Source of the DNA: Indibacter alkaliphilus LW1
GTDB taxonomy: Bacteria; Bacteroidota; Bacteroidia; Cytophagales; Cyclobacteriaceae
Assembly: GCF_000295935.2 (NCBI RefSeq)
Contig: NZ_ALWO02000052.1
Span: 1 to 64,000, forward strand
Direction: 5' to 3'
DNA length: 64,000 nt
This document shows, piece by piece, positions 33,049-42,694 of this stretch. The notes under the pieces are model-generated. The model was not told where the DNA came from. It ran no database searches and saw only the letters and a program-made list of their open reading frames with translations. Within the stretch, counting starts at the first letter, position 1. Every line of letters starts with the position of its first letter. The position numbers were made by a program, and so were the translations under genes.

Positions 33049-35418
33049 TTACCATTTGATTTGCTGACTTCCAGACTTTAGGAAAAAGGATTTTCCTTGC
33101 CAAAGGAACTCTCCTTCCAATCCTGCCGGAAGCTTTATATCAGCAGTATTGTTTTCAAAGTCGTAATTTACCGCAATGACACCTTTTGGGTGAGGCATGC
33201 TTCCTTCAAATGTGGATAAGTGCCCCGGATTTGGAGCGATCAATACTTTTTTGAAGAAATTTTCTTTAGGCTGAATTCCACAGACTGTGTGGATAAACTC
33301 AAAGTTAGGACTGGCACTCCAAGCGTGACAGTCAGAGCGGGTTTTATTTTCATGTTCCGCAAAAGTAGTCAGGCCCAGTGCAAGCATGTCTTCCCATGTT
33401 TGCAGATTGTTGATAAAGTAATGGCCATTGCCTGATTTTTGTGCTGCACGGGTAAGGTAAAACCTGAAATAGATGTTTGCTTTGGCCAAGTCCTCTTCAC
33501 TGATCAGTCCTTGGAAGAGCTCATGCTGCTCTTCTTCAACTATTGTATTTGTCAAGATAGCAAAAATATTGGCATGTTGACTGTAGCTTTCTTTACTGGG
33601 CTTGTCTGCCATCAGTTTTCTATTGTCATCCCAAGCTTTGGAATAAACACTCTTCCTGATCTTATCTCCAAGAGCTGAGAAATGGGCAGAAAGGTGGGTT
33701 TTTTCAAATTCCTCAAATAAAGGCAGGGCTTCCTGAATGGCATAGAGAAATTGCAAGGTCATTACCACTGACCCTCCTTCTTTAAATCCCGGAGGAGAGG
33801 ACATCTCCCAACCAGTCACATCAGTGTAGGACCACCATGGCATTGGGCCTAGAATATGATCTTCTTTCAGTTTTTGCTCAAACCAAAATAGAATTGATGC
33901 CACCTGCGGGATATATTGCCGGATAAAATCAGGATCTTCCCTGTGCATATAATAATCATGCAGCATGTTGATCCAAAAAAGGGAATATGGCGGAATCATC
34001 TGCCTCAGGTTGGAAGGATAGCGGCTTTGAGCAATGCCTTCATCAGTTATAGAATGGGCAAATTGCCTTAAGGCGTTTTTCATAAGCCTATCATCTCCAG
34101 CCGCATACAATGAAATCAGGGCCTGCACTCTGGTATCTCCGATATACTGCAGCTGCTCGTAATAGGGACAGTCCATATAAGTTTCATCTGCGCAAAGCAA
34201 TGCAGTGCGCCAACCTACCTCCCAAATATCTTCGTGTATTTTGAAAGGAGTCTGAAAACTTCCGGCTTGCTGAAAAGGATAGATAAACTTGTGTGCAAAA
34301 TAATTGTCCCATATCAGTTCTTGCTCTCCGGTCTGAACCTTTACCTGAATATATCTCCAGGTTCTGGGTAATAACTGTGAATAGCTTTCACCGTCTCCTC
34401 CCCCCATGATATAGCGGTCAGTTTGGCCAATGATTCTTTTGCCATCAATTTCATTTCTGTTGCCTTGTGTATTGTCTTCCTTAAATAAGGTCTCTGCGTA
34501 GACGACCTCGACTTTACTACCTTTTCCACCCGAAAAAGTAAAAAATGTATGGCCTTTGCTCAGGTACTTTTGGTCCAGTAAAATAGAAGTCTCTGTATTT
34601 GGAGCAAAGCGCAAAGGTTTTTCTGAATTCCAATTCCCAAGATTCTCTTCATTCCAACTCCCCTCTGCCTTGCGAACAATGGGGCGTAGCTCTTCCTCCT
34701 CATTCATCATGGGAATATCTCTTGGGCTTAGGCTGATTTCGGCATGTCCATAGGCATGTTTGTGCCCATAAGGACCACCTCTGTCCCCTGACCTGGGAAT
34801 GACCCAGTCTTTGTCATCAAAGCCTATTTCCTGCCATCTCCATGGGTATTTCCCCCCATCTATCTGCTCTCCTCCTCCCATGGCAAAGTATCCCAATATT
34901 TCAAAGTCTTTTCCCCGGACAGTAGCCTCATAAGACTTATCAACCCAGACCTTCCAGTTTCCACGACCAGTATTGATGCTGTCTTTTATCGAGTCATCAT
35001 GAGTTCTGAGAATAAACCTTAAACCCAGATCATGATAGCGCACCGGGTTCATCTCTCCCAAGGAAAATACTGTCAAAGCAATCACATTGCGCCCTTGCTG
35101 CAAGTATGGAGCGATATCATGGGTATCAAAAGTATAATGCTCCAGGTCATTGTTGGCAGGGCCCTGCCCCACATAAATACCATTGACATAGAGTTTGTAC
35201 CGGATGACTGCTGCGAGGTCAATATTCAGCTTTTCAGGAATACTGTTGACTTCAAATGAATTTCTCGCATGGACCACAGCATAATCAGGAAGCTCGGAGG
35301 CAGGCAGGCTGAGCCATTGAGCCTCCCAAAATTCCTGGGCATAAGTATTAGGAGAAAAAAAACAGACCAAGCCCCATATCAATAGGCTTGGTCCATATTT
35401 TTTGATCAAAAAAGCCAT
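33049..35418 (-). CDS. Alpha-L-rhamnosidase (GH78 family)
   Basis: 789 residues. Signal peptide to about TYAQ (~27). An N-terminal beta-sandwich domain (YKLYVNGIYVGQGPANND) is followed by the catalytic (alpha/alpha)6 part with YMDCPYYEQLQYIGDTR (~413), where acidic residues of GH78 reside, and PMPWWSYTDVTGWE, AHFSALGD. It ends with a small beta domain. It releases terminal alpha-L-rhamnose from glycosides in the periplasm. Operon with the TIM-barrel and Gfo/Idh genes upstream. Confidence 0.85.
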   Translation of the reverse strand: MAFLIKKYGPSLLIWGLVCFFSPNTYAQEFWEAQWLSLPASELPDYAVVHARNSFEVNSIPEKLNIDLAAVIRYKLYVNGIYVGQGPANNDLEHYTFDTHDIAPYLQQGRNVIALTVFSLGEMNPVRYHDLGLRFILRTHDDSIKDSINTGRGNWKVWVDKSYEATVRGKDFEILGYFAMGGGEQIDGGKYPWRWQEIGFDDKDWVIPRSGDRGGPYGHKHAYGHAEISLSPRDIPMMNEEEELRPIVRKAEGSWNEENLGNWNSEKPLRFAPNTETSILLDQKYLSKGHTFFTFSGGKGSKVEVVYAETLFKEDNTQGNRNEIDGKRIIGQTDRYIMGGGDGESYSQLLPRTWRYIQVKVQTGEQELIWDNYFAHKFIYPFQQAGSFQTPFKIHEDIWEVGWRTALLCADETYMDCPYYEQLQYIGDTRVQALISLYAAGDDRLMKNALRQFAHSITDEGIAQSRYPSNLRQMIPPYSLFWINMLHDYYMHREDPDFIRQYIPQVASILFWFEQKLKEDHILGPMPWWSYTDVTGWEMSSPPGFKEGGSVVMTLQFLYAIQEALPLFEEFEKTHLSAHFSALGDKIRKSVYSKAWDDNRKLMADKPSKESYSQHANIFAILTNTIVEEEQHELFQGLISEEDLAKANIYFRFYLTRAAQKSGNGHYFINNLQTWEDMLALGLTTFAEHENKTRSDCHAWSASPNFEFIHTVCGIQPKENFFKKVLIAPNPGHLSTFEGSMPHPKGVIAVNYDFENNTADIKLPAGLEGEFLWQGKSFFLKSGSQQIKW

Positions 35419-35423
35419 AGGTT

Positions 35424-36284
35424 TTATTTGACAAATGAAGCAGTGTTCAGGTATTCAAAACTTTTCAGCACACTTTCCAATGGTTCATAATTGTAACGTT
35501 CCACTTCTACAAAGTAGTCTTTCATGCCATGTTTGTATGCCGTTTCAAAAATTTCCTTGAAATCCATTGTTCCGCTTGCTCCTATTTCTTCCTCGTCTTT
35601 GATGTGAAGGACAGGGAATCTTTTTGGGTACTTGTTCAGGTAATCTACAGGATCCTGCCCACCCTTTTGAGCCCAATACACATCCAATTCATAAAAAACG
35701 AGTTTTTCGTCAGTATTCTCTATCATGTAATCCAACATGATCTTTCCTTCGATCTGTTCAAACTCCCTTGCATGGTTGTGGAAGCCAAACATCATTCCTC
35801 CTTTTTTGGCAACTTCTCCAATGGAGTTATAATAATCGCACCATTTGTCCAATTCACTGAGGCTTGTGGGAATCGGCATGGAGGGTTTGATGATGTATTT
35901 TGCTCCTGTAGCCTTATGGTCAGACACTGCCTTTTTCCACCAATTCATCAATTCTTCTTTGTTTGAACCATCAAACTGCGGCCCTCCAACGTGTGCACTG
36001 CGCATTTTGAGCCCCAGGTCTTCAATATATCTGCGGAAAAAAATCGGTTCCATACCATAAATGAGGCCTTCATTGTAATTGGCTGTTTCCAAGGTTTTAT
36101 AACCAATAGAAGCAACCATTCTCAAGGTATTTTGAGGATCTTCCCGCATATCTGCCCGGAGAGAATAAAGCTGGAGCCCAATGGGTTTTTTAGCCATTCT
36201 TAGGGCAAAAAGGTCGGATGGTTTCAGCAAGGCCCCTATTGCCAAGGCTCCTGAGGCTTTGAGAAATGCTCTTCTGTTATTCAT
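35424..36284 (-). CDS. Sugar phosphate isomerase/epimerase-like TIM barrel
   Basis: 286 residues. N-terminal Tat-type signal (NNRRAFLKASGALAIGALL). The barrel begins IGLQLYSLRADM and has MFGFHNHAREFEQI and LVFYELDVYWAQKGG, whose His and Glu/Asp residues are metal ligands of the xylose-isomerase-like family. It ends VLHIKDEEE..., MKDYFVEVERYN. It may isomerise or epimerise a sugar in the periplasm. Neighbours are 5 bases (GH78) and 11 bases (Gfo/Idh) away. Confidence 0.8.
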   Translation of the reverse strand: MNNRRAFLKASGALAIGALLKPSDLFALRMAKKPIGLQLYSLRADMREDPQNTLRMVASIGYKTLETANYNEGLIYGMEPIFFRRYIEDLGLKMRSAHVGGPQFDGSNKEELMNWWKKAVSDHKATGAKYIIKPSMPIPTSLSELDKWCDYYNSIGEVAKKGGMMFGFHNHAREFEQIEGKIMLDYMIENTDEKLVFYELDVYWAQKGGQDPVDYLNKYPKRFPVLHIKDEEEIGASGTMDFKEIFETAYKHGMKDYFVEVERYNYEPLESVLKSFEYLNTASFVK

Positions 36285-36295
36285 GGTATGAGTAG

Positions 36296-37606
36296 TTAAA
36301 GTGTGTAACCGTTTTCGTAATTGTAATGCATTTTGGACTGTGCTTCCCAGTCTTTAGGGAAAGTCTGGATTTCCGGATCCCAGTCCAAAGGTCTGCCCAG
36401 TTCATTGGCAATATTACCTATGGTACAGATGACGCAGGTACTGTGCCCTACTTCCACAGGAACTATGGGGTCTTTTCTTTTGATTACAGAATCTATAAAA
36501 TCCCAATAATGGGCAGAGTAACCCAAGTTGGGTCTTTCCATGGTGGGCATCAGGCTTTTGTCTGAACTATCAAACTGTCCCCTTGAAACTTTGATCCAGC
36601 CGTTTTCACCTATGAATTTCACCCCTTGCCGTCCTTCATCAAATGGGCCTACGATCATCTCGGCTCCATTGGCATATTTGTAAGTCAATGGACTGTCAGC
36701 TGTTCCGGGAATTACTTTAACCGGACCGCTTCTATCCATGCCCAGTCCCCACTGGGCAATGTCAAACATGTGGGCTCCCCAGTCTGTCATGTAGCCACCG
36801 CCGGTTTCTTTATACCAACGCCAGGCTCCCCAGAGTTTTTCGTTTTCTTCAGGATCCAATGATATAGGTGGGTTGAGCTGCTCATTGAAGTGCATGTGGG
36901 GCAATGGTCCTAGCCAGGCATTCCAATCTAAGCCTCCGGGTACAGACTGCTCGGCTAGGTCATAAGGTTTTGGATGCTCGGGCTGACCAACATGCACCAA
37001 TACTTGATTGATTTTGCCAATCTTTCCCTTAAGTGCCATTCTTGCAGCATGCTGAAAGTTGACATCAGATCGTTGCTGACTACCAACCGCCAGTACAGCT
37101 CCATGACTACGGACTGCTTTGATCAGCTCTTGCCCCTCCCTTATGGTAAGCGTCAATGGTTTTTCCAAATATACATCCTTACCGGCTTTACAGGCATCTA
37201 TTGCCATGAGGGCATGCCAATGATCCGGAGAAGCAATGACTACCGCATCTATATCCTCCCGCTTCAAGAGCTCTTTATAATCAGCATAGACATCTACTTT
37301 GGCAGTCCCAGAGTTCAATTCCTTACTGATTTTGTCCACTCTCTGCTTGAACCTTTCTCTTTTGATTTCATAAACATCAGCACAGGCTTTGACTTCTACT
37401 CCGGGAATGCGCATCATTCCGTTGAGAATTCCCATGGCCTGCCTTCCCACTCCAATAAACCCCAAGCGCACTTGGTGGATATCTTCATTCAGACGCATTT
37501 TGGGAGAAGCCTTGCCTAATCCCGGCAAAAAGGAGAGGCCTGCGGCACTTAAAAGTGTGGTTCCTAGAAATTTCCTTCTGGAAAAAGTTGAATTGTTGTT
37601 TTTCAT
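36296..37606 (-). CDS. Exported Gfo/Idh/MocA-family oxidoreductase
   Basis: 436 residues. Tat signal (FSRRKFLGTTLLSAAGLSFL). The NAD(P)-binding Rossmann part has RLGFIGVGRQAMGI and AVVIASPDHWHALMAIDACK, then the family signature GKDVYLEKPLTLTIREGQEL (Lys as catalytic), plus WRWYKETGGGYMTDWGAHMFD. It oxidises or reduces a sugar derivative. The first gene of the rhamnosidase operon, it is divergent from ribokinase, so 37607-37795 probably holds promoters for both operons. Confidence 0.85.
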   Translation of the reverse strand: MKNNNSTFSRRKFLGTTLLSAAGLSFLPGLGKASPKMRLNEDIHQVRLGFIGVGRQAMGILNGMMRIPGVEVKACADVYEIKRERFKQRVDKISKELNSGTAKVDVYADYKELLKREDIDAVVIASPDHWHALMAIDACKAGKDVYLEKPLTLTIREGQELIKAVRSHGAVLAVGSQQRSDVNFQHAARMALKGKIGKINQVLVHVGQPEHPKPYDLAEQSVPGGLDWNAWLGPLPHMHFNEQLNPPISLDPEENEKLWGAWRWYKETGGGYMTDWGAHMFDIAQWGLGMDRSGPVKVIPGTADSPLTYKYANGAEMIVGPFDEGRQGVKFIGENGWIKVSRGQFDSSDKSLMPTMERPNLGYSAHYWDFIDSVIKRKDPIVPVEVGHSTCVICTIGNIANELGRPLDWDPEIQTFPKDWEAQSKMHYNYENGYTL

Positions 37607-37795
37607 GCTACAATGGGTTTAGGTTAATTCACTCATCATCTCAATTGACCCAAAATCCTATGATTATTTGCTAGTTAGAGATAAGAGCAGTATAATATTA
37701 CTTTAAAAAGTGCTTTATTGAAAATTAAAAAACCTAAAATGGCCTGTGCATCAGCTACTGTTTGATAAAAGGTCTTAATCTTTATTTGTAAGGTA

Positions 37796-38704
37796 ATGCC
37801 AGATTTGCCCAAAATTCTCGTGATCGGAAGCGCCAATATGGACATGGTGATCCAAACCAGCCATTTTCCAAAACCTGGAGAAACCATTATAGGGGGTCAC
37901 TTTTCGCTTATTCCAGGGGGAAAGGGCGCCAACCAAGCGGTAGCTGCAGCTCGGCTGGGTGGCTCAGTAGCTTTTATCACCCAACTGGGCACGGATGTAT
38001 TTGGAAATACCAGTCTTGAAAATTTTAAAAAAGAAGGCATTGATACATCTAGGATCAGACAAAATCCACATCAGCCCAGTGGGGTAGCTTTGATTACTGT
38101 GGACGGACATGGGGAAAATACCATCATCGTAGCACCAGGAGCCAACAATCACCTGCGAGAAGAGGATATTCAGGCTGCTGAAAATTATTTTCTGGAAGCT
38201 TCCATTGTCTTGATCCAGCTGGAAATCCCCCTTCAAGTGGTTTTGGCATCTGTTCAAATGGCAAAGAAATATGGGAAAAAACTTATTCTGAACCCAGCAC
38301 CGGCATCGCAGTTGTCAGCGGAATACTATGACGGCCTATATATGATTACACCAAATGAAACAGAGATAGAGTTGCTGTCGGGTATCAAGATTGTAGATGA
38401 AAGATCCGCCAAGTCTGCTGCAGCAGTTCTGGCATCCAAAGGTGCCCAGCATATCGTTATCACTTTGGGTGCTTCAGGAGCCTATGTTTATTCAGAGGAA
38501 TTCACAGGAATCCTTCCTACAGAAAAGGTAAAAGCGGTTGATACCACCGCCGCAGGAGATACCTTCAATGGGGCACTTGCAGTGGCTTTGGGCAATGGCA
38601 GGACCATTAAAGAGGCTGTCGCTTTTGCTTTAAAAGCAGCCACCCTATCTGTGCAAAAGCTGGGTGCCCAATCGTCTATTCCTCATTTGAGTGAATTGAA
38701 ATAA
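37796..38704 (+). CDS. rbsK: Ribokinase
   Basis: 302 residues, PfkB family. SANMDMVIQTSHFPKPGETI and IPGGKGANQAVAAARLGG (sugar-binding GG) at the N-terminus. VDTTAAGDTFNGALAVAL (catalytic Asp in AGDTF) is the C-terminal PfkB signature. It phosphorylates ribose to ribose-5-phosphate. It starts an operon with two nucleoside-hydrolase-like genes and a sugar transporter, which fits nucleoside-derived ribose salvage. Confidence 0.9.
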   Translation: MPDLPKILVIGSANMDMVIQTSHFPKPGETIIGGHFSLIPGGKGANQAVAAARLGGSVAFITQLGTDVFGNTSLENFKKEGIDTSRIRQNPHQPSGVALITVDGHGENTIIVAPGANNHLREEDIQAAENYFLEASIVLIQLEIPLQVVLASVQMAKKYGKKLILNPAPASQLSAEYYDGLYMITPNETEIELLSGIKIVDERSAKSAAAVLASKGAQHIVITLGASGAYVYSEEFTGILPTEKVKAVDTTAAGDTFNGALAVALGNGRTIKEAVAFALKAATLSVQKLGAQSSIPHLSELK

Positions 38705-38738
38705 ATGTCTATCAGGTACCTATTTATGCCCAAGCTAT

Positions 38739-40214
38739 ATGCCTAAAAACCTATTTTATTTTCTGCTTATTTCTCTTTCCCTACTAGCCTGTCAACCAAG
38801 GCAGAGCATAGAATCAGATTCAGATATTGAAAAAATCAGAACGGTTATCCTCACAGACATGACCCATGATGATGGGAATTCTTTGATCAGGTATCTTTAT
38901 TATGCTTCTTATTTTGATTTGGAGGCCATGATTGTCACCAATCAGTTGCCTGACTTCAACCATGACGATTCCGATCCTTGGGATAAAGCCATGTCTGTTC
39001 TTACGGCTTATCGGGAGGAATTGCCTCAATTGCGCAAGCATGATCCAGATTTACCTGCATATGAGGACCTGATTGCTGTCACCAAACAGGGGCGCGGTGC
39101 ATTGCCTATCATTTGGCTGACCAATACTCTGGAGTTTTCCAATAACATTGCTGACCGCTATGTGACAAGCTCTTGGGACTCGGTGTATTACCATGATTGG
39201 ATCGGAGAAGGCATGACTCCACATCAGGAACCCAAGGATTCTGAGGGCAGTGATTTTTTGGTTGAGGTTTTCGAAAAGGATGATGATCGGCCCATCTTCA
39301 TTCAGGCCTGGGGAGGTACCATTACTTTTGTACAGGCTTTGCATCGCTATAGGGAAAAACACGGTCAGGAAAAATTCAGACAATTGCTTCCCAAATTGCA
39401 CCTGTTTGGAATACTCTTTCAGGACATCTCTTTCGAGTTTTTTGCGGACTTTGTAAAGATGAAAGAAGAAACCTGTGCTGATTTCGGAACGGCTATTCCT
39501 ACATATGGAAAGGAACCTGTTGGTCTGGGGTCAGTGATGTATGATAATGGACATTTCTGGCATTACGTGTGGAGTAGAGATCCGGATTGGCAAAAACCGA
39601 TTGGGCCCAATGAAGTCAATGGGCATGGCCCCATGTCAGAAATTTATGACAACGGCGGGGAAGGAGATAGCCCTTCATATTTTTACCTTTTGAGTGCAGT
39701 TTTTGGGTTGAATGATCCACTAGACCCTACTCAGGGAAGTTGGGGATCTAGGTTTCAGCAAATGGGGGAAGAGTTTCCTGATTCATATTATTATACCTGT
39801 GGGATAGAGCAAGCAGAGCTCAGCAGGTGGGATGAAGCAGTGAGTAATAATTTTAAAAACCGCCTTCTATGGTCTATCAAAGAACCTGGAGAAGTAAATA
39901 GAGAACCAAGTGCTATCGTGAACGGAGATACGGGTACAAAGGTCTTGAAGATTCAAGGGAAAGCTGGAGAGGTAATCACCCTAGACGCCTCTGCCTCCAC
40001 CGATGCAGATGGAGATACACTTTCATTCAAATGGTTTAGGTACACGGAAGCAGATTCCTATCCTAAAGAAATCCAACTTTCAGGCCTATCTGATCCGGTT
40101 TTGGAACTGACAATTCCAGATGATCTTGAAGGGAACAACATCCATCTTGTATTGGAAGTAAGTGATTCAGGTACTCCTTCACTGCTTACTTACAGAAGGA
40201 TTATCTTGGAATAA
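38739..40214 (+). CDS. DUF1593-type nucleoside-hydrolase-like lipoprotein
   Basis: 491 residues. Lipoprotein signal (LLISLSLLACQ). From ~32: TVILTDMTHDDGNSLIRYLY, which resembles the metal-binding DxDxxxDD of nucleoside hydrolases with substitutions. Residues ~45-380 match the DUF1593 layout (IFIQAWGGTITFVQALHRY, GPMSEIYDNGGEGDSPSYFY). The last ~110 residues are a beta domain (ITLDASASTDADGDTLSFKW). It probably hydrolyses glycosidic bonds of nucleosides or related sugars at the surface. Part of the rbsK operon. Confidence 0.75.
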   Translation: MPKNLFYFLLISLSLLACQPRQSIESDSDIEKIRTVILTDMTHDDGNSLIRYLYYASYFDLEAMIVTNQLPDFNHDDSDPWDKAMSVLTAYREELPQLRKHDPDLPAYEDLIAVTKQGRGALPIIWLTNTLEFSNNIADRYVTSSWDSVYYHDWIGEGMTPHQEPKDSEGSDFLVEVFEKDDDRPIFIQAWGGTITFVQALHRYREKHGQEKFRQLLPKLHLFGILFQDISFEFFADFVKMKEETCADFGTAIPTYGKEPVGLGSVMYDNGHFWHYVWSRDPDWQKPIGPNEVNGHGPMSEIYDNGGEGDSPSYFYLLSAVFGLNDPLDPTQGSWGSRFQQMGEEFPDSYYYTCGIEQAELSRWDEAVSNNFKNRLLWSIKEPGEVNREPSAIVNGDTGTKVLKIQGKAGEVITLDASASTDADGDTLSFKWFRYTEADSYPKEIQLSGLSDPVLELTIPDDLEGNNIHLVLEVSDSGTPSLLTYRRIILE

Positions 40215-40255
40215 AACTTAAAAGAAAAGAACTTATCATCAAACCCATTACAACT

Positions 40256-41287
40256 ATGAAAAGGTCCCTTTTACTCACTTGTTTTGCTTTAGGAATTCTT
40301 TTTTCTTGCCAACCTGCTGAAAAAGAAAGTGAGGAGCAAGTAGAAGAAGAAAAAGCACCAAAAGTCCGCCTCATTTATGATACTGATGCCAACAATGAAC
40401 TGGACGATCAGTTTGCCCTTATGTATATTTTGGTCAATGGACCCACTTTTGACTTGGAAGGCGTAACTGTCAATGCGACCAAAAGTGGTGGAAATATCGA
40501 TGGTCATTATGAAGAAGCTAAGCGTATACTCCAACTTGGTCAGCGTTATGGGGAAATACCTCTGCTCAAAGGGGCAGATGGTTCTTTTGAAAACATCAAA
40601 CCTACTATCCAAGAACCTGAGTACGATGGCAAGGCTGCTGTAGATTTTATCATTGAGCATGCAAACAAGTCAGGAGAGGAACTGATCCTTTTGGCTGTTG
40701 GGAAATTGACCAATGTGGCTTTGGCCTTAGAACAGGATCCAAGTATTGCTGAAAAGATGCGGGTGGTTTGGCTCGGTTCGAATTATCCCAAGCCTGGAGA
40801 ATACAATCAGGACAATGACACAGTTTCTATGAATTATGTGCTCAACACCAAAGTACCTTTTGAAATGGTCACGGTGAGGTACGGAGAGCCAAGTGGGACG
40901 GATGCGGTGAAGGTCACCCAACAAGAGATCAATGAAACCTTGCCAGGTATGGGCCCTAAAATCGATCAAGCAATTGAGGGTCGACATGGGGGAGATTATT
41001 ATACCTTCGGAGATTATGCAGTGAGTTTATTTGAGCACATTGATTATCACGGGGACTCAAAGTCAAGAGCCCTTTTTGATATGGTGGCAGCTGCCATCTT
41101 GAAAAATCCCAACTGGGGTGAAAAGTCTGAAATTCCAGCACCCATACTCATCGACAACCAATGGGTAGAAAGGCCAGAAAACACACGGAAAATGATTTTA
41201 TGGGAGAATTTTGACCAGGATGCGGTGGTCAAAGATTTTTATGAAACTTTAGAAAATTTTAAGCTAGTTGAACCCAAAAATCCATAG
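40256..41287 (+). CDS. Inosine-uridine-type nucleoside hydrolase lipoprotein
   Basis: 343 residues. Lipoprotein signal (LGILFSCQPA). RLIYDTDANNELDDQFALMY carries the nucleoside hydrolase metal site (DTDxNNELDD). GEELILLAVGKLTNVALALE and DMVAAAIL are further family segments. It cleaves N-glycosidic bonds of nucleosides to ribose and base outside the cytoplasm. It is followed after 2 bases by a sugar transporter, consistent with import of the released ribose. Confidence 0.85.
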   Translation: MKRSLLLTCFALGILFSCQPAEKESEEQVEEEKAPKVRLIYDTDANNELDDQFALMYILVNGPTFDLEGVTVNATKSGGNIDGHYEEAKRILQLGQRYGEIPLLKGADGSFENIKPTIQEPEYDGKAAVDFIIEHANKSGEELILLAVGKLTNVALALEQDPSIAEKMRVVWLGSNYPKPGEYNQDNDTVSMNYVLNTKVPFEMVTVRYGEPSGTDAVKVTQQEINETLPGMGPKIDQAIEGRHGGDYYTFGDYAVSLFEHIDYHGDSKSRALFDMVAAAILKNPNWGEKSEIPAPILIDNQWVERPENTRKMILWENFDQDAVVKDFYETLENFKLVEPKNP

Positions 41288-41289
41288 CC

Positions 41290-42288
41290 ATGTACATTAT
41301 CGAATCATATTCTTTAGCGGTGATCTTCTGCATTATCACCATGCTTTGCTGGGGCTCTTGGGCCAATACCCAAAAACTGGCTGGTTCAAAATGGCGCTTT
41401 GAACTTTTTTATTGGGATTATGTATTCGGAATTGTGATCCTGGCATTGGTCTTTGGGCTGACACTGGGCAGCACAGGGGATGCAGGAAGGAGTTTTTCGG
41501 AGGATCTGTTCCAGGCTGATTCCAAAAGTTACACCCTTGCCTTTGTGGGTGGAGTGATTTTCAATTTGGCCAATATTCTGGTAGTTGCGGCTATTGCATA
41601 TGCAGGCATGTCTGTTGCCTTTCCCGTGGGAATTGGTCTTGCATTAGTTTTGGGTGTAATTGTCAATTATATATCAGAGCAAAAGGGAGATCCGCTTTTA
41701 CTTTTTCTTGGAGTAGCCTTGGTGGTAATGGCCATAGTAATGGATGCCTTTGCCTACAAGCGACTTACTAAAACCAACCAAAAAAACCCGAAAATCGGTT
41801 TACTGCTGGCCTTAGCAGGAGGATTTTTGATGTCCTTCTTTTACTTCTTCGTGGCGCAATCCATGTCCTTGGATTTTTCACAACCTGAAGGAGGAAAATT
41901 TACTCCATATGGAGCAGTATTTGTATTTTCTATCGGAATCTTATTCAGCAATTTTGTATTCAATACCATTTTGATGAAAAACCCAATCGAGGGAAAACCA
42001 CTGAAGGTAACGGATTATTTCGAAGGAAGGCCTTTGGTCCATTTGGTAGGGATTTTAGGAGGCATCATTTGGTGTGTAGGGATGTCATTTAGTATCATAG
42101 CAGCCGAAAAAGCAGGGCCGGCGATTTCTTATGGATTGGGTCAGGGAGCCACTATGGTGGCTGCTTTTTGGGGAGTGTTTATCTGGAGAGAATTTAAGGA
42201 AGCCCCCAAGAGCACCAACACCCTTCTTGGTGGGATGTTTTTGCTTTTCCTTATTGGATTGACGCTGATTGTTTATGCGGGAAGTTAA
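41290..42288 (+). CDS. GRP-family sugar transporter (RbsU-like)
   Basis: 332 residues with about ten membrane segments arranged as two similar halves. The first half starts MLCWGSWANTQKLAGSKWRF, a drug/metabolite-transporter-like pattern of GRP (glucose/ribose uptake) transporters. It also has GMSVAFPVGIGLALVLGVIV. The C-terminal half has AGPAISYGLGQGATMVAAFW. Given its place after ribokinase and nucleoside hydrolase, ribose is the probable substrate; L-rhamnose is an alternative. Confidence 0.8.
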   Translation: MYIIESYSLAVIFCIITMLCWGSWANTQKLAGSKWRFELFYWDYVFGIVILALVFGLTLGSTGDAGRSFSEDLFQADSKSYTLAFVGGVIFNLANILVVAAIAYAGMSVAFPVGIGLALVLGVIVNYISEQKGDPLLLFLGVALVVMAIVMDAFAYKRLTKTNQKNPKIGLLLALAGGFLMSFFYFFVAQSMSLDFSQPEGGKFTPYGAVFVFSIGILFSNFVFNTILMKNPIEGKPLKVTDYFEGRPLVHLVGILGGIIWCVGMSFSIIAAEKAGPAISYGLGQGATMVAAFWGVFIWREFKEAPKSTNTLLGGMFLLFLIGLTLIVYAGS

Positions 42289-42309
42289 AGGAGTTGAGTG
42301 AAAGTGAGG

Positions 42310-42650
42310 GTTCACACTGAGGTCGCAGAGGAGAACAAGGTACCAAGTACAAAGTACGAAGAAGGGGTACGAGGAACTGTAGTGTTAAAGACTTAAGACT
42401 TAAGACATAAGATGGGTGGAGAATGAATTAGGCCTCGTAAATCGTACTTCGTAAATGAAAGATATGAGATTTGAGAAAGGTACCAAGTACAAAGTACGAA
42501 GTACCAAGAAGGGTTTGAGTATGGTCAAGACCTCGTAAATCGTACTTCGTAAATCATTTTAAGACTTAAGACATAAGACATAAGATGGGTGGAGGATGAA
42601 TTAGGCCTCGTAATTCGTAAATCGTACTTCGTAAATGAAATTAGAGACAG
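42310..42650. repeat. Word-repeat family W, copy 6
   Basis: Several units: GGTACCAAGTACAAAGTACG, AAGACTTAAGACTTAAGACA, TAAGATGGGTGGAGAATGAA, GCCTCGTAAATCGTACTTCG and GATATGAGATTTGAGAAAGG. It fills most of the space between two unrelated operons. No gene. Confidence 0.85.
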
Positions 42651-42694
42651 GCCCTTGGCAGTGGACGGTGGACTAATCACCCACAAATCCAAAC

